A stretch of 64,000 nt of DNA from Actinoalloteichus caeruleus DSM 43889 (GCF_000429185.2 NZ_AUBJ02000001.1:5828001-5892000); one strand, 5' to 3'. Numbered from the stretch's first letter, positions 38,985 to 48,402 are shown. The notes: generated from the letters alone by a model not told the origin. Numbers and translations: made by a program.

Positions 38985-39848
38985 ATGGCGCCGTCCTCAC
39001 CCACCGTCGCAAGTTGGGAACTGGGACTTCGGCTTCGTGAACGTCGGGAGCTGATGGGGCTCACGGCGCAGGCGGTGGCCAAGCGCAGCGGGTGCACCCA
39101 GGGCTACCTCTCGGAGGTCGAACGGGGAAAGACCAAGATCGCCGAGGAACGGCTGGCCGCGTTGACCGAGATCTACGAGTTCCACCGCGACGAGGCCGAG
39201 GAACTGGCGGCGCTGCGGCGCGACGCCAACCAACGCCCGTGGTGGAACTCCTACTCGGCCCTGTTCAGCGACGACCTCCTCCGGTTCTTCGGCTACGAGC
39301 ACGGCGCGGAGAGCTGCCGCGCCTACGACGGGGGCCTGGTGCCCGGTCTCCTCCAGACCGAGGACTACGCCCGCGCGGTGATCCGGGGAGGGGGCCCCAA
39401 CATCCGGCTCGCGGAGGTCGACCGGCGGGTCGAGGCGCGGATGCAGCGCAAACAGCGGCTCACCGGCCCCACACCCATCCACTACACGGCGGTGATCAAC
39501 GAGGCCGTCCTCCGCCAACACGTCGGAGGCCCCCGGGTGCTGGCCGACCAGCTCACCTACCTCGTCGACATGATCGAGTCCTGCCCGGACACCCTCGACC
39601 TGCGGGTCGTGCCCTTCACCGCGGACGCCTACCACGCGCTGGGCGGATCGACCTTCTACCTGCTCGACTTCGCCAGCTCGCGGTTACCCACGCTGGTCTG
39701 GCAGGAGACCGTCACCTCCACGGACCTGATCGATCACTACATGAGGGTCCGCGAGTACGATCTGGCGTACTCGCAGGCCGCCACGCTGGCCCTGAGCGCG
39801 GCCGACTCGTTAGCCCTCATCCGCCTGATCGCCAAGGAGCTGCTGTGA
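38985..39848 (+). CDS. XRE-family helix-turn-helix regulator with DUF5753 domain
   Basis: A 287-residue protein. Residues 10-70 are a Cro/C1-type helix-turn-helix ('LMGLTAQAVAKRSGCTQGYL' followed by 'SEVERGKTKI'). The remainder is DUF5753: 'GLVPGLLQTEDYARAVIRG' at about 115-133, then 'INEAVLRQHVGG' and 'LRVVPFTADAYHALGGSTF'. ATG 38985 follows AAGGAAGG by 7 nt. A DUF397 gene overlaps the stop. Such pairs (WhiJ/AbaA-like) are abundant in Streptomyces-related bacteria; some affect sporulation and antibiotic production, and one pair has been proposed to act like a toxin-antitoxin system. The target is unknown. Confidence 0.92.
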   Translation: MAPSSPTVASWELGLRLRERRELMGLTAQAVAKRSGCTQGYLSEVERGKTKIAEERLAALTEIYEFHRDEAEELAALRRDANQRPWWNSYSALFSDDLLRFFGYEHGAESCRAYDGGLVPGLLQTEDYARAVIRGGGPNIRLAEVDRRVEARMQRKQRLTGPTPIHYTAVINEAVLRQHVGGPRVLADQLTYLVDMIESCPDTLDLRVVPFTADAYHALGGSTFYLLDFASSRLPTLVWQETVTSTDLIDHYMRVREYDLAYSQAATLALSAADSLALIRLIAKELL

Positions 39849-40075
39849 CCAGTCGGGTGTCCCCCGTTCGTCACGATCGGTCGGCGCGCTCCTCCTGGTT
39901 CAAGTCGACGCGGAGCGCGGGCAACTCCTCCTGCGTGGAGGTGCGGTTCGTCTCCGGGGAAGCCGGGGTGCGGGACTCCAAGAACCCGCGCGGGCCGGCA
40001 CTGGTCTTCGCCTCCTCGCAGTGGTCGGGCTTCGTGGGCAACGTGCGGCGGGGCTCGTTCGACGACACCCCCTGA
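39845..40075 (+). CDS. DUF397 protein, partner of the XRE regulator
   Basis: A 76-residue protein with the complete DUF397 pattern: 'WFKSTRSAGNSSCVEVRF', 'GVRDSKNPRGPALVF' and 'SSQWSGFVGNV'. GTG 39845 overlaps the stop of the XRE gene by 4 nt, so the two are translationally coupled and probably interact. The N-terminal 15 residues are basic and variable. DUF397 proteins are small partners of DUF5753 regulators; their biochemical activity is not established. Confidence 0.9.
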   Translation: MTSRVSPVRHDRSARSSWFKSTRSAGNSSCVEVRFVSGEAGVRDSKNPRGPALVFASSQWSGFVGNVRRGSFDDTP

Positions 40076-40543
40076 GCGCCGGCTGGCGGTAGCTCGGTGG
40101 CGCGGATCTCACTCGGATCGGTGGTAGGCACCCGCACGCTTCGTGAGCGGTACGGATCCGGGGTCCCGAGACCCTGATCGGGTGCCGTCACGGTGAACAA
40201 GTGGGCGTGGTGACCTGTCCGGGGCCTGGCCGAGGTCGCCCTGGACGGGCGGAGCACCCGAGGCGGAGCACCCGAGGCGGGGTGGCCCGGGGCATCAGCC
40301 CCGGTAGGTGGTCCCCACCTTCCGCGTTCCGCCAGGGCCGCCGCCGCTCCGGCCGCTGACCAGGGCCTCGTCCGCGTGTGGCCCTCCGGTCGGGGCGGGA
40401 GGTGGCGGAACGCGGACGGGACGCCGAGGCCACTCGCGCCCGACCCGCTCCGGCGATGGCCGCCGCCGACCTCCCTCGGCGCGGCGTCCGTCACACCCCG
40501 CCTCCTCCCGACTCCGGCCCGTGGGCACGCCGGCCCGACGGTT
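40076..40543. other. Intergenic region before hisH without a recognisable gene
   Basis: About 470 bases. It holds one 14-bp tandem duplication (40250-40277), and the hisH -10 box follows directly. Frames on both strands read as low-complexity noise and no RNA gene was seen. It marks the right junction of the block that separates hisB from hisH. Confidence 0.5.
40250..40277. repeat. Tandem 14-bp direct repeat
   Basis: Two perfect adjacent copies of CGGAGCACCCGAGG. Likely slippage; no function inferred. Confidence 0.6.
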
Positions 40544-40549
40544 TAGCCT
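40544..40549 (+). promoter_or_regulatory. -10 box TAGCCT of hisH (leaderless)
   Basis: TAGCCT, 6 nt, then GTG 40556. It gives hisH a promoter independent of hisDCB. Confidence 0.55.
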
Positions 40550-40555
40550 GGACGC

Positions 40556-41185
40556 GTGGCATCAGTCGTCGTGTTGGATTACGGGTCGGGCAACCTCCGG
40601 TCCGTCGAGCGGGCGTTGGAGCGAGCGGGCGCCGAGGTGACGGTGACCTCCGACGCTCGCGCGGCCGTCGAGGCGGAGGGCCTGGTGGTGCCGGGCGTGG
40701 GCGCGTTCGCCGCATGCGCGGGAGGGCTGCGCGAGGTGGGCGGCGCCGAGATCGTGGACCGGCGCCTCCGCGACGGGCGCCCCGTCCTCGGGGTCTGCGT
40801 CGGCCTCCAGGTCCTCTTCGAACGCGGCGTCGAGCACGGGGTCACCGCCGACGGGCTCGGCCGGTGGCGGGGTCAGGTGGAGCGCCTGAAAGCGGATGTC
40901 CTACCCCACATGGGCTGGAACACGGTCCGCGTGCCGGCGGGCAGTCGGCTCTTCGCCGGCCTCGACCCGGAGACCCGCTTCTACTTCGTCCACTCCTACG
41001 CCGTCCGCACCTGGGAGCCGGACGGAACCGGCGGCGCGGGACCGCTGGTCACCTGGGGGCACCACGGCGAGGACTTCGTGGCCGCCGTGGAGGACGGTCC
41101 GCTGTGGGCGACGCAGTTCCACCCCGAGAAGTCGGCGGACGCGGGCGCGGTCCTACTCCGGAACTGGTTGCGGGAACTCCGGTGA
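40556..41185 (+). CDS. hisH: Imidazole glycerol phosphate synthase, glutaminase subunit
   Basis: A 209-residue class I glutamine amidotransferase that feeds ammonia to HisF. The catalytic triad is C81 ('[12 protein letters not shown]'), H189 and E191 ('[11 protein letters not shown]'). 'MGWNTVRVP' and 'YFVHSYAV' are typical HisH blocks. GTG 40556 has no Shine-Dalgarno site and lies 6 nt after a -10 box. Its stop overlaps a small membrane-protein gene, then hisA. The partner gene hisF is 3.2 kb downstream, separated by hisA and two unrelated membrane-protein genes. Confidence 0.96.
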   Translation: MASVVVLDYGSGNLRSVERALERAGAEVTVTSDARAAVEAEGLVVPGVGAFAACAGGLREVGGAEIVDRRLRDGRPVLGVCVGLQVLFERGVEHGVTADGLGRWRGQVERLKADVLPHMGWNTVRVPAGSRLFAGLDPETRFYFVHSYAVRTWEPDGTGGAGPLVTWGHHGEDFVAAVEDGPLWATQFHPEKSADAGAVLLRNWLRELR

Positions 41186-41391
41186 CCGGGCGCCGCTACC
41201 GCTCCGTGCGGCCCGGGAGGGGGTCCAGGTTCGTCGCGCTCCTGTTGATCGTCGTGATGACGGCGAGCGTCGGCCAGGCCGTGCTGGTCAACTTCGGGCT
41301 CTCGCTGTGGGAGGCGCTGGCCGTGCTGTTGCTGGTGATCGCGGTCCCCGCCGCCGTGGTGTTCGGCCGCAACCGGGACCGCGACCGCTGA
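41182..41391 (+). CDS. Small membrane protein between hisH and hisA
   Basis: A 69-residue protein with a basic N-terminus ('[15 protein letters not shown]'), two predicted membrane helices ('[20 protein letters not shown]' and '[18 protein letters not shown]') and a basic tail 'RNRDRDR'. GTG 41182 overlaps the hisH stop by 4 nt, which argues that it is translated. It belongs to no family I recognise. It ends 78 nt before hisA, which has its own promoter. Confidence 0.65.
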   Translation: MTGRRYRSVRPGRGSRFVALLLIVVMTASVGQAVLVNFGLSLWEALAVLLLVIAVPAAVVFGRNRDRDR

Positions 41392-41457
41392 GCCACGATG
41401 TGCCGCCCAGCGCGCCGGTACGGGGAACCGCTCCGGCGTCGGCGGCGCGTCAGGCCT

Positions 41458-41463
41458 TAAGGT
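41458..41463 (+). promoter_or_regulatory. -10 box TAAGGT of hisA (leaderless)
   Basis: TAAGGT, 6 nt, then GTG 41470. Confidence 0.55.
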
Positions 41464-41469
41464 TGCCCG

Positions 41470-42219
41470 GTGACTTTCACCTTGCTCCCCGCCGTGGACG
41501 TGGTGGACGGCCAGGCCGTCCGGCTCGTGCGCGGTGAGGCCGGTACCGAGACCTCGTACGGTTCCCCCCTCGACGCCGCGCTCGCCTGGCAGCGCGACGG
41601 AGCCGAGTGGGTGCACCTGGTGGATCTGGACGCCGCCTTCGGACGGGGTGAGAACCGCGAGCTCCTCGCGGACCTCGTGGGGCGCCTCGACATCGACGTG
41701 GAACTGTCCGGCGGGATCCGGGACGACGCCTCGCTGCGCGCCGCCCTGGCCACCGGCTGCCGACGGGTGAACCTCGGAACGGCTGCGCTGGAGAACCCCG
41801 ACTGGTGCGCCCGCGCCATCGCCGAGCACGGCGACCGCATCGCCGTCGGCCTCGACGTGCGCATCACCGAACGCGGGCACCGGGTGGCCGCCCGGGGCTG
41901 GACCAGCGACGGCGGCGACCTGTGGGAGGCGCTGGAACGCCTCGACCGGGACGGCTGCGCCCGCTACGTCGTCACCGACGTGGGCCGGGACGGGACCCTC
42001 ACCGGCCCCAACCTGGACCTGCTCCGCGCCGTCTGCGAACGGACGCCGGCGCCGGTCGTCGCCTCCGGTGGCGTGGCCAGCATCGAGGACCTGACCGCCC
42101 TGGCCGGCCTCGCCGACCTCGGTGTGGAGGGCGCGATCATGGGCAAGGCGCTCTACTCCGGCGCGTTCACCCTCCCGGCGGCGCTGGCCGCGGTCCGGGA
42201 CACCGCCGTCCGAGGCTGA
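41470..42219 (+). CDS. priA: Phosphoribosyl isomerase A (HisA/TrpF dual function)
   Basis: A 249-residue beta/alpha barrel that isomerises ProFAR in histidine synthesis and, in actinobacteria, also phosphoribosyl anthranilate in tryptophan synthesis. The two catalytic aspartates are in '[15 protein letters not shown]' and '[17 protein letters not shown]'. Phosphate-binding loops are 'ELSGGIRDD' and 'VASGGVAS'. GTG 41470 follows a -10 box by 6 nt. The trp genes in this window lack trpF, which supports dual function, although trpF could lie elsewhere. Confidence 0.94.
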   Translation: MTFTLLPAVDVVDGQAVRLVRGEAGTETSYGSPLDAALAWQRDGAEWVHLVDLDAAFGRGENRELLADLVGRLDIDVELSGGIRDDASLRAALATGCRRVNLGTAALENPDWCARAIAEHGDRIAVGLDVRITERGHRVAARGWTSDGGDLWEALERLDRDGCARYVVTDVGRDGTLTGPNLDLLRAVCERTPAPVVASGGVASIEDLTALAGLADLGVEGAIMGKALYSGAFTLPAALAAVRDTAVRG

Positions 42220-42252
42220 CCCGCTCTGGTGGCGGCGCCTGACCGGGCCCGG

Positions 42253-42984
42253 TCAGGCGTGCAGCAGCCAGGCCAGCAGGAACGCGCCACTGTTGCTGGC
42301 CAGGTGTCCGAGGACCGGCGCCAGCAGGCCGCCCCCGAGCCGCCGCACGCCGCACAGCACCAGACCGAGGACGAAGGTGGCCAGCACCGCGGTGAGGCTG
42401 GTCAACAGGGTGGAACCGCCGAAGAGCGCGCCCACCGCGTCGTTGCCCTCGCTCAGGCCGAGCGAGGGCAGGACGTGCCACAGGCCGAAGCACGCCGAGG
42501 CCAGGGCGGCCGCCGGCCACCAGCCGCGGCCCTCGGGCCGGAACAACGCGGGCAGGACCCCCCGGAACGCCACCTCCTCCAGGAGGACGGTCCCGACCGG
42601 GATGCGGACCAGCACCGCCCACAGCATCGCCCCGGTGCCGACCTCGGCCGCGCGTTCGTCGGCGAAGGCCTGCCGGAGTTCGGGAACGACCAGCGCGATC
42701 GCGAACGCGAGCAGCACCACCGCCACGGCGGCGGCGCCGACGAGGAGCCCGCGCCGGTCCAGATCGGACCCGATGCCCAGCGTCCGCCAGCTCAGGCCGC
42801 AGCGGCGGGCCACGACGACGGCGAGCACGGCGACCACCCCGTTCCAGAACGGGTAGGCGGTCGCGGGCAGAATCGTGTTGGTCATCACCACCGAGCAGGC
42901 CAACATGACCAGCACGAGGAACAGGCCGCGGCGGCGGGACCACCGAGCCGTCCCCGGATCGGAACCGACCTGCGCCATCGTCAT
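42253..42984 (-). CDS. CPBP-family intramembrane metalloprotease-like protein
   Basis: A 243-residue polytopic membrane protein with about seven helices. The CPBP (CAAX protease, bacteriocin-processing) motifs are present: 'LLEEVAFRGVLPALF' (EExxxR), 'FGLWHVLPSL' with the first histidine, and 'LGHLASNSGAFLLAW' (HxxxN). The motif set is complete, so it may be an active intramembrane protease. The family includes bacteriocin self-immunity and membrane-protein processing enzymes; no bacteriocin gene is nearby. ATG 42984 follows GGCAGGATGG. It is divergent from the acyltransferase gene, with only 35 nt between them. Confidence 0.88.
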   Translation of the reverse strand: MTMAQVGSDPGTARWSRRRGLFLVLVMLACSVVMTNTILPATAYPFWNGVVAVLAVVVARRCGLSWRTLGIGSDLDRRGLLVGAAAVAVVLLAFAIALVVPELRQAFADERAAEVGTGAMLWAVLVRIPVGTVLLEEVAFRGVLPALFRPEGRGWWPAAALASACFGLWHVLPSLGLSEGNDAVGALFGGSTLLTSLTAVLATFVLGLVLCGVRRLGGGLLAPVLGHLASNSGAFLLAWLLHA

Positions 42985-43019
42985 GCCATCCTGCCGGAGA
43001 ACCTGGGGAGAGGGTAGCG

Positions 43020-44207
43020 ATGGTCGGGCCGGACGGGGTGGGGCAGGCTCCGGGCGCGGGGGACGAATCCCAGTTCACCGCGTCCGGCCAGCGGGACCGC
43101 TACGTCGACCTCCTGCGAGCTCTCAGCCTGCTGGTGGTGGTGTTGTGGCACTGGGCGTTCACCATCCTGATCTGGACTCCCGACGGCCCCGTCGCCACCA
43201 GCCCGCTCGGTTTCACCTCGGGGCTGTGGATCTTCACCTGGCTGCTCCAGGTGATGCCGGTGTTCTTCTACATCGGCGGCTACGTGCACATGATGTCCTG
43301 GCGGCGGGCGAAGGCGCGGGGCTCGGGACTCGGTGGCTTCGTCTGGCACCGGATCAGGCAACTCGCCGTCCCGGGTGCCGCGCTGATGCTCACGTGGATC
43401 GTGCTGGGACTGGTCCTCGGCGCGCTGTTCGACATCCAGTGGATCGGCCAGGCGGTGCTGATGGTCATCAGCCCGCTGTGGTTCCTCGCCGTCTACCTCA
43501 TGCTGATCGCCCTGCTCCCCGTGGCGCTCTGGTTGCACCGCCGCTTCGACGTGCTCGCCCTCGTCTGGTTGGGCGGCCTGGCCATGTGCGTGGACGTCCT
43601 CCGGTTCCGCTACGGGCTGGAGGAGCTGGGCTGGCTGAACATGGTGCTGGTGTGGGGACTGGCCCACCAGGCCGGCTTCTTCTACCGGCGCCTCGTCCTC
43701 GCCTCCCGCCGACTGGACCTGTCCTTGTTGTGGGCCGGGCTGTTCGCCCTGGTGGGGCTCGTGTTCTCCGGGCTCTACCCGGGGTCGATGGTGGGCGTCC
43801 CCGGCGACCGGCTCTCGAACATGGCGCCGCCGACCTTCGTCATCGTGGCCCTGCTCGTCTTCCAGATGGGTGTGGTGGAGACCCTCCGCCCCCGGATGGA
43901 GGGAGTGCTCGAGGGCGTGCGCTGGCGACGGTTCAACGACGTCATCAACCGGTTCGCGTTGCCGCTGTTCCTCTTCCACACGACCGGGATGGCCCTGTGG
44001 CTGGTGGTGTCGTGGGGGGTGTTCGGCGTCACGGTGCCGGAGGCGATCGTGCCAGACGCCGGGTGGTGGGTCCGCCGCCCGCTGGCCCTGGTGGGCCCGC
44101 TGTTGTTCACCCTCCCGGTGATCGCGCTGTTCGGGAAGTTCTGGATGCGGCATCGCACCGAACGGCGCCCCGCCGTGATCCCACCCCGCCCCCCGGGACC
44201 CGGGTAG
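43020..44207 (+). CDS. Acyltransferase 3 family membrane protein (OafA/YrhL type)
   Basis: A 395-residue integral membrane protein with about ten helices. It begins with the family motif 'RDRYVDLLRALSLLVVVLWH', then 'MPVFFYIGGYVHMMSWRRAK', which matches the 'FF..SGF....' region after helix 2. The C-terminus is a charged tail. Members O-acylate surface glycans, peptidoglycan, lipids or secondary metabolites. ATG 43020 follows GGGGAGAGG. It ends in a GC-rich region with inverted repeats. It interrupts the order hisA-hisF and has no obvious link to it. Confidence 0.88.
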   Translation: MVGPDGVGQAPGAGDESQFTASGQRDRYVDLLRALSLLVVVLWHWAFTILIWTPDGPVATSPLGFTSGLWIFTWLLQVMPVFFYIGGYVHMMSWRRAKARGSGLGGFVWHRIRQLAVPGAALMLTWIVLGLVLGALFDIQWIGQAVLMVISPLWFLAVYLMLIALLPVALWLHRRFDVLALVWLGGLAMCVDVLRFRYGLEELGWLNMVLVWGLAHQAGFFYRRLVLASRRLDLSLLWAGLFALVGLVFSGLYPGSMVGVPGDRLSNMAPPTFVIVALLVFQMGVVETLRPRMEGVLEGVRWRRFNDVINRFALPLFLFHTTGMALWLVVSWGVFGVTVPEAIVPDAGWWVRRPLALVGPLLFTLPVIALFGKFWMRHRTERRPAVIPPRPPGPG

Positions 44208-44253
44208 GACGTGGCGCCGGAGCCCCGGACGGGCGACGTCCTGGCCGGCCCGG

Positions 44254-44295
44254 CCACCTGGGGGCCGGGACGGGGCGGCGCCCTCGGCCAGGTGG
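44254..44295. repeat. Inverted repeat after the acyltransferase gene
   Basis: CCACCTGG (44254-44261) and CCAGGTGG (44288-44295), perfect 8-bp arms with 26 nt between. They are flanked by two copies of TGGCCGGCCCGGCC. It could terminate the acyltransferase transcript. Confidence 0.42.
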
Positions 44296-44389
44296 TGGCC
44301 GGCCCGGCCGGCGGGGGAGGACGCGGGCCCTGCCCGCCCGAACCGGAGCGCGGTGACCGGCGGTCGACGGACGTGGAGGGGGCAGCCTC

Positions 44390-44395
44390 TACCCT
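44390..44395 (+). promoter_or_regulatory. -10 box TACCCT of hisF (leaderless)
   Basis: TACCCT, 6 nt, then ATG 44402. Identical hexamer and spacing to bioA. Confidence 0.55.
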
Positions 44396-44401
44396 GGGCG
44401 C

Positions 44402-45175
44402 ATGTCAGTCGCCGTACGCGTGATCCCCTGCCTGGACGTGGACCGGGGACGGGTCGTGAAGGGGGTCAACTTCACCGACCTCGTGGACGCCGGTGACCCG
44501 GTGGAGCTCGCGGCCGCCTACGACGCCGAAGGCGCGGACGAACTCACCTTCCTCGACGTCACGGCCTCCTCCTCCGAGCGGGAGACCACCTTCGACGTGG
44601 TGCGCCGGACCGCCGAGCAGGTGTTCATCCCCCTGACGGTCGGCGGCGGGGTGCGCAGCGTCGAGGACGTCAACCGGCTGCTGCGTGCCGGTGCCGACAA
44701 GGTGAGCCTGAACACCGCCGCCGTCGCCCGCCCCGAGCTCCTGCGGGAGGCCTCCCACCGGTTCGGCGCCCAGTGCGTCGTGTTGTCGGTGGACGCCCGA
44801 CGGGTCCCGGCCGGGCAGCCACCCACCCCGTCGGGGTTCGAGGTGACCACCCACGGGGGCCGCCGGGGCACCGGCGTGGACGCGGTGGAGTGGGCGGCCA
44901 CCGGCGAACGACTCGGAGTGGGGGAGATCCTGTTGAACTCGATGGACGCCGACGGCACGAAACGGGGCTTCGACCTCGAACTGATCGAGGCGGTCCGCCG
45001 GGAGGTCTCGGTCCCCCTGATCGCCAGTGGCGGCGCGGGGACCCCGGAGCACTTCGCCCCGGCGGTGCGGGCCGGTGCGGACGCGGTCCTCGCCGCCAGC
45101 GTCTTCCACTTCGGCGAGCTGCGCATCGGCCAGGTCAAAGACGCGCTGCGCGAAGGCGCGGTGACGGTGCGATGA
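44402..45175 (+). CDS. hisF: Imidazole glycerol phosphate synthase, cyclase subunit
   Basis: A 257-residue barrel that forms imidazole glycerol phosphate and AICAR using ammonia from HisH. The catalytic aspartates are D11-equivalent in '[18 protein letters not shown]' and D130-equivalent in '[16 protein letters not shown]'. Phosphate loops are '[12 protein letters not shown]' and '[13 protein letters not shown]'. ATG 44402 follows its own -10 box by 6 nt. A membrane-protein gene overlaps its stop by 4 nt, and hisI follows. Confidence 0.97.
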   Translation: MSVAVRVIPCLDVDRGRVVKGVNFTDLVDAGDPVELAAAYDAEGADELTFLDVTASSSERETTFDVVRRTAEQVFIPLTVGGGVRSVEDVNRLLRAGADKVSLNTAAVARPELLREASHRFGAQCVVLSVDARRVPAGQPPTPSGFEVTTHGGRRGTGVDAVEWAATGERLGVGEILLNSMDADGTKRGFDLELIEAVRREVSVPLIASGGAGTPEHFAPAVRAGADAVLAASVFHFGELRIGQVKDALREGAVTVR

Positions 45176-45558
45176 CCCGGGCGGAACGCTCGACCGAGGC
45201 TGGTCCGCCACTGGAGGTGCGGGTGGCCATCGGCGTCCTCTCCGGTGGGGGCCTGTTGTTCCTGGTGCTGGGCCTGGTGCGCCTGGTGACCGAGGGCGGC
45301 TCCGACGTGATGTTGCTGCCCACCATGATCACCATGCTGGTGCTGGCCGCCTCGGTGAGCATCTACGCCGGCCGCCCGTCGCTGCGCGCCCTGGGACTGG
45401 CGGGGGCGACATTGGCCGGGCTCCTCTACCTGCTGCTGGCGATGAGCGACGGACCCTGGTGGCTGACCGTGGTCGGTCTGCTGCTGGCCGCCAGCGCCTT
45501 CTACACGCTGGTCCTGCTCAACACGGGGCCCGCCCGCCGGTACGGCGGACTGGCCTGA
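45172..45558 (+). CDS. Hypothetical membrane protein coupled to hisF
   Basis: A 128-residue protein with four predicted membrane helices: '[20 protein letters not shown]', '[20 protein letters not shown]', '[20 protein letters not shown]' and '[20 protein letters not shown]'. ATG 45172 overlaps the hisF stop (ATGA), so it is translationally coupled. I do not recognise a family. It sits between hisF and hisI; a role in the pathway is possible but unsupported. Confidence 0.7.
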   Translation: MTRAERSTEAGPPLEVRVAIGVLSGGGLLFLVLGLVRLVTEGGSDVMLLPTMITMLVLAASVSIYAGRPSLRALGLAGATLAGLLYLLLAMSDGPWWLTVVGLLLAASAFYTLVLLNTGPARRYGGLA

Positions 45559-45640
45559 TCCCGGGGGCCGCCCCGACCGGGGCGCCGCCGGCCACGCCGC
45601 CCCTCCAGGGCGGCGAACACCGAGAACGTGGAGGTCGTCG

Positions 45641-46000
45641 ATGAGTTCGGCGCGGCTGGATCCCACCATCGCCGACCGGCTCAAGCGCAACGAGGCGGGT
45701 CTCGTCTGCGCGGTCGCGCAGCGCCGGGAGGACGGCGCCGTGCTGATGGTGGCGTGGATGGACGACGAGGCCCTCCGACGCACCCTCGCCACCCGGCGCG
45801 CCACCTACTTCTCCCGGAGCCGGGGGGAGTACTGGGTCAAGGGGGAGACCTCCGGGCACACCCAGTACGTGCACGAGGTGCGGTTGGACTGCGACGGCGA
45901 CACCGTGCTGCTCACCGTCGACCAGACGGGCGCCGCCTGCCACACCGGCAGCGCCACCTGCTTCGACGACGGGCTCCTGCTCGCCGCCGAGACGGGCTGA
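45641..46000 (+). CDS. hisI: Phosphoribosyl-AMP cyclohydrolase
   Basis: A 119-residue zinc enzyme that opens the adenine ring of phosphoribosyl-AMP, the third step of histidine synthesis. '[18 protein letters not shown]' and '[20 protein letters not shown]' are the substrate blocks, and the zinc cysteines are in '[12 protein letters not shown]' and '[12 protein letters not shown]'. It is the single-domain form without HisE. ATG 45641 follows GGAGGTCGTCG. It is the last his gene of the window; trpE follows 77 nt later with its own promoter. Confidence 0.97.
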   Translation: MSSARLDPTIADRLKRNEAGLVCAVAQRREDGAVLMVAWMDDEALRRTLATRRATYFSRSRGEYWVKGETSGHTQYVHEVRLDCDGDTVLLTVDQTGAACHTGSATCFDDGLLLAAETG

Positions 46001-46028
46001 GCGCCTCGCGGGCAGGGCGTTCGCCGAG

Positions 46029-46045
46029 CCCAAGCCCGGTTTGGG
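46029..46045 (+). terminator. Small hairpin between hisI and trpE
   Basis: CCCAAGC and GTTTGGG form a 7-bp stem (one G-T pair) with loop CCG, 28 nt after hisI and 20 nt before the trpE -10 box. It may end hisI transcription or act in trpE control. Confidence 0.4.
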
Positions 46046-46064
46046 TGACGGCCCGGTCCGGCGG

Positions 46065-46070
46065 CACAAT
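46065..46070 (+). promoter_or_regulatory. Probable -10 box CACAAT of trpE (leaderless)
   Basis: CACAAT, 7 nt, then ATG 46078. The same hexamer precedes lspA. It supports ATG 46078 over the overlapping ATG 46069. Confidence 0.42.
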
Positions 46071-46077
46071 GGCCGGC

Positions 46078-47697
46078 ATGGCTGGCGTGCACGGTGGCGG
46101 TACTGGTTCGGTGAGCCCGACCAGGGAGGAGTTCCGGCAGCTCGCGGTCCAACGGCGGGTGATCCCGGTGGTGCGCAAGCTCCTCGCTGACGGGGAGACG
46201 CCCGTCGGCGTCTACCGGAAACTCGCCAGGAACCGGCCCGGGACCTTCCTGTTCGAGTCGGCCGAGAACGGCAAGTCCTGGTCGCGCTGGTCCTTCGTCG
46301 GTGTGCGCAGCCCCGCCGCGTTGACGGTGGTCGACGGCCAGGCCACCTGGACCGGGAGCCCACCGGTCGGGTTGCCCAGTGGGGGTGATCCGATGGCGGT
46401 GCTGCGGGAGGCGGTGGAGCTGCTGCGTACCGATCCGCTGCCAGGCCTGCCGCCGCTGACCGGCGGCATGGTCGGCTACGTCGGCTACGACGCGGTGCGC
46501 CGGCTGGAACGGCTGCCCGAACTGACCGAGAACGACCTCCAGGTGCCCGAGCTGATGATGCTGCTGGCCACCGACCTCGCCGCGCTGGACCACCACGAGG
46601 GCACCGTGACCCTCATCGCCAACGCGGTCAACTGGGACGACAGCCCGGAGAACGTCGACGCCGCCTACGCCGACTCCGTCCGCCGCCTCGACGAGATGAC
46701 CCGGCTGCTGTGCACCCCGGCCGAGCCGACGGTCTCGGCGTTCGGCCGCCCCCGCCCGAGTTTCACGCGCCGCCGGTCCCGTGAGGAGCACTTCGCGGCG
46801 GTGGAGACCGCGAAGGAGGCGATCCGGGCCGGCGAGGCGTTCCAGGTCGTGGTGTCCCAGCGGTTCGAGGTGGAGACCGACGTCGACGCCCTCGACGTCT
46901 ACCGGGTGCTGCGCACCACCAACCCCAGCCCGTACATGTACCTGCTGCGGCTGTCCGCGCCCGACGAGGACGGTGTGGAGCGCCCGTTCAGCGTCGTCGG
47001 CTCCAGCCCCGAGTCGCTGGTCACGGTGCGGGACGGCCACGCGACGACCCACCCGATCGCCGGCACCCGGTGGCGGGGCGCCGACCCGGACGAGGACGCG
47101 CTGTTGGAGAAGGACCTGCTCTCCGACGAGAAGGAACGCTCCGAACACGTGATGCTCGTCGACCTCGGCCGCAACGACCTCGGCCGGGTGTGCCGCCCGG
47201 GCAGCGTGCACGTCGTCGACTTCTTCCGCATCGAGCGCTACAGCCACGTCATGCACATCGTCTCCACCGTGCGCGGTGAACTCGCCGAGGGCCGCACCGC
47301 CTTCGACGCCGTCGCCGCCTGCTTCCCCGCCGGGACCCTGTCCGGCGCTCCGAAGCCCAGGGCGATGGAACTCATCGAGGAGCTGGAGCCGACGCGCCGG
47401 GGGCTGTACGGCGGAGTGGTGGGCTACCTGGACTTCGCCGGCGACGCCGACACCGCCATCGCCATCCGCACCGCGCTGATCCGGGAGGGCGTGGCCTACG
47501 TGCAGGCCGGGGGCGGTATCGTCGCCGACTCCGACCCGGAGGCCGAGGACAACGAGTGCCTGAACAAGGCCGGTGCCGTCCTCTCCGCGATCGCCACGGC
47601 CGAGACCCTGGCCGAACCGGGACCCGTGGGTGGCGAGGGCACGGACGGCGGTGCCGAGACGACGACGAGGGCGGCGGCGGATGTCGCGGGCGTCTGA
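46078..47697 (+). CDS. trpE: Anthranilate synthase component I
   Basis: A 539-residue chorismate-utilising enzyme that forms anthranilate, the first step of tryptophan synthesis. The chorismate-binding domain shows '[18 protein letters not shown]', '[12 protein letters not shown]', '[16 protein letters not shown]' and '[19 protein letters not shown]'. The N-terminal '[20 protein letters not shown]' carries the tryptophan feedback site (ES..G..SRWS motif). The glutaminase trpG is not adjacent, so component II is encoded elsewhere. No tryptophan-rich leader peptide is visible; control is likely through feedback and the upstream promoter. A membrane-protein gene overlaps its end. Confidence 0.96.
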   Translation: MAGVHGGGTGSVSPTREEFRQLAVQRRVIPVVRKLLADGETPVGVYRKLARNRPGTFLFESAENGKSWSRWSFVGVRSPAALTVVDGQATWTGSPPVGLPSGGDPMAVLREAVELLRTDPLPGLPPLTGGMVGYVGYDAVRRLERLPELTENDLQVPELMMLLATDLAALDHHEGTVTLIANAVNWDDSPENVDAAYADSVRRLDEMTRLLCTPAEPTVSAFGRPRPSFTRRRSREEHFAAVETAKEAIRAGEAFQVVVSQRFEVETDVDALDVYRVLRTTNPSPYMYLLRLSAPDEDGVERPFSVVGSSPESLVTVRDGHATTHPIAGTRWRGADPDEDALLEKDLLSDEKERSEHVMLVDLGRNDLGRVCRPGSVHVVDFFRIERYSHVMHIVSTVRGELAEGRTAFDAVAACFPAGTLSGAPKPRAMELIEELEPTRRGLYGGVVGYLDFAGDADTAIAIRTALIREGVAYVQAGGGIVADSDPEAEDNECLNKAGAVLSAIATAETLAEPGPVGGEGTDGGAETTTRAAADVAGV

Positions 47698-48364
47698 ACC
47701 CGGCGGTTCGGGAACGGGGCCCGCCCAGGCGGAGGCTCCCGCGAGCAAGGACGCCGCCCGCCGGCGCGGCGGTCGGCTGTGGCCGCTGGTGGCCGGCCTC
47801 GTGTCGGCCGCGCTCCTGCTGTGGGGCGCCAACCAGCTCAGCTGGGGTTTCGTCGCGGACTGGCGGCCGGGGCAGGCCAGGCTGCCCGGGGACATCCCGG
47901 GTTCCGCGGCCGTCGGTGGACTGGCCGCGGTCGCGCTGCTGTCCCTGGCCGCCGTGGCGGCCGTGCTCGGCACCCGGGGCTGGCTGCGCCGAGGGGTGGG
48001 CGTCGTGCTGGCCCTCGCCGGGATCTGGGTCCTCTGGTCGGTGAGTTCCTTCGATCCGGGCGCGGCTGTCGGTGTGGTCGGCGACACTGGTCACGTCCCG
48101 GTGGACCCGATGTCCGTCGCCGACCCCGGCGACGGGGGCCCGCCGTGGGGCAGGGTGCTCGGCGGCGCGGGCGGCGTCGTCCTGGTGCTCAGCGGGCTGT
48201 CGCTGGTCCTGCGTTCCGGCGCGCTGCCCGTGCTGGGCGGGCGCTACCGCACGCCCGCCGACCGGCGCTCGGCGGCGCCGTCCGACCGCCAACTCTGGGA
48301 GGCGATGGACAGTGGTGACGATCCGACCACCGCACGCGACCAGCACGACGCGGCGCGCGAGTGA
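47681..48364 (+). CDS. Tryptophan-biosynthesis-associated membrane protein
   Basis: A 227-residue protein with four membrane helices: '[18 protein letters not shown]', '[20 protein letters not shown]', '[17 protein letters not shown]' and '[19 protein letters not shown]'. This is the Trp_oprn_chp family (TIGR02234 type), found between trpE and trpC in actinobacteria, where the mycobacterial equivalent is Rv1610. The polar C-terminal tail contains '[16 protein letters not shown]', a common feature of the family. ATG 47681 overlaps the trpE end by 17 nt. Its function is unknown; transport or sensing of a pathway intermediate has been guessed but not shown. Confidence 0.88.
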   Translation: MSRASEPGGSGTGPAQAEAPASKDAARRRGGRLWPLVAGLVSAALLLWGANQLSWGFVADWRPGQARLPGDIPGSAAVGGLAAVALLSLAAVAAVLGTRGWLRRGVGVVLALAGIWVLWSVSSFDPGAAVGVVGDTGHVPVDPMSVADPGDGGPPWGRVLGGAGGVVLVLSGLSLVLRSGALPVLGGRYRTPADRRSAAPSDRQLWEAMDSGDDPTTARDQHDAARE

Positions 48365-48402
48365 TGGTCCACCCAGTGCGGGGGGTCGCCCGCGAGCGGA
48401 GT

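Noticed and set aside
39871-40494. Minus-strand frame overlapping the DUF397 gene
   Set aside because: It is antisense to the DUF397 coding region and low in complexity; DUF397 is supported by motif and coupling.
44211-44423. Short plus-strand frame overlapping the hisF start
   Set aside because: Low-complexity translation across an inverted-repeat region, with no ribosome site.
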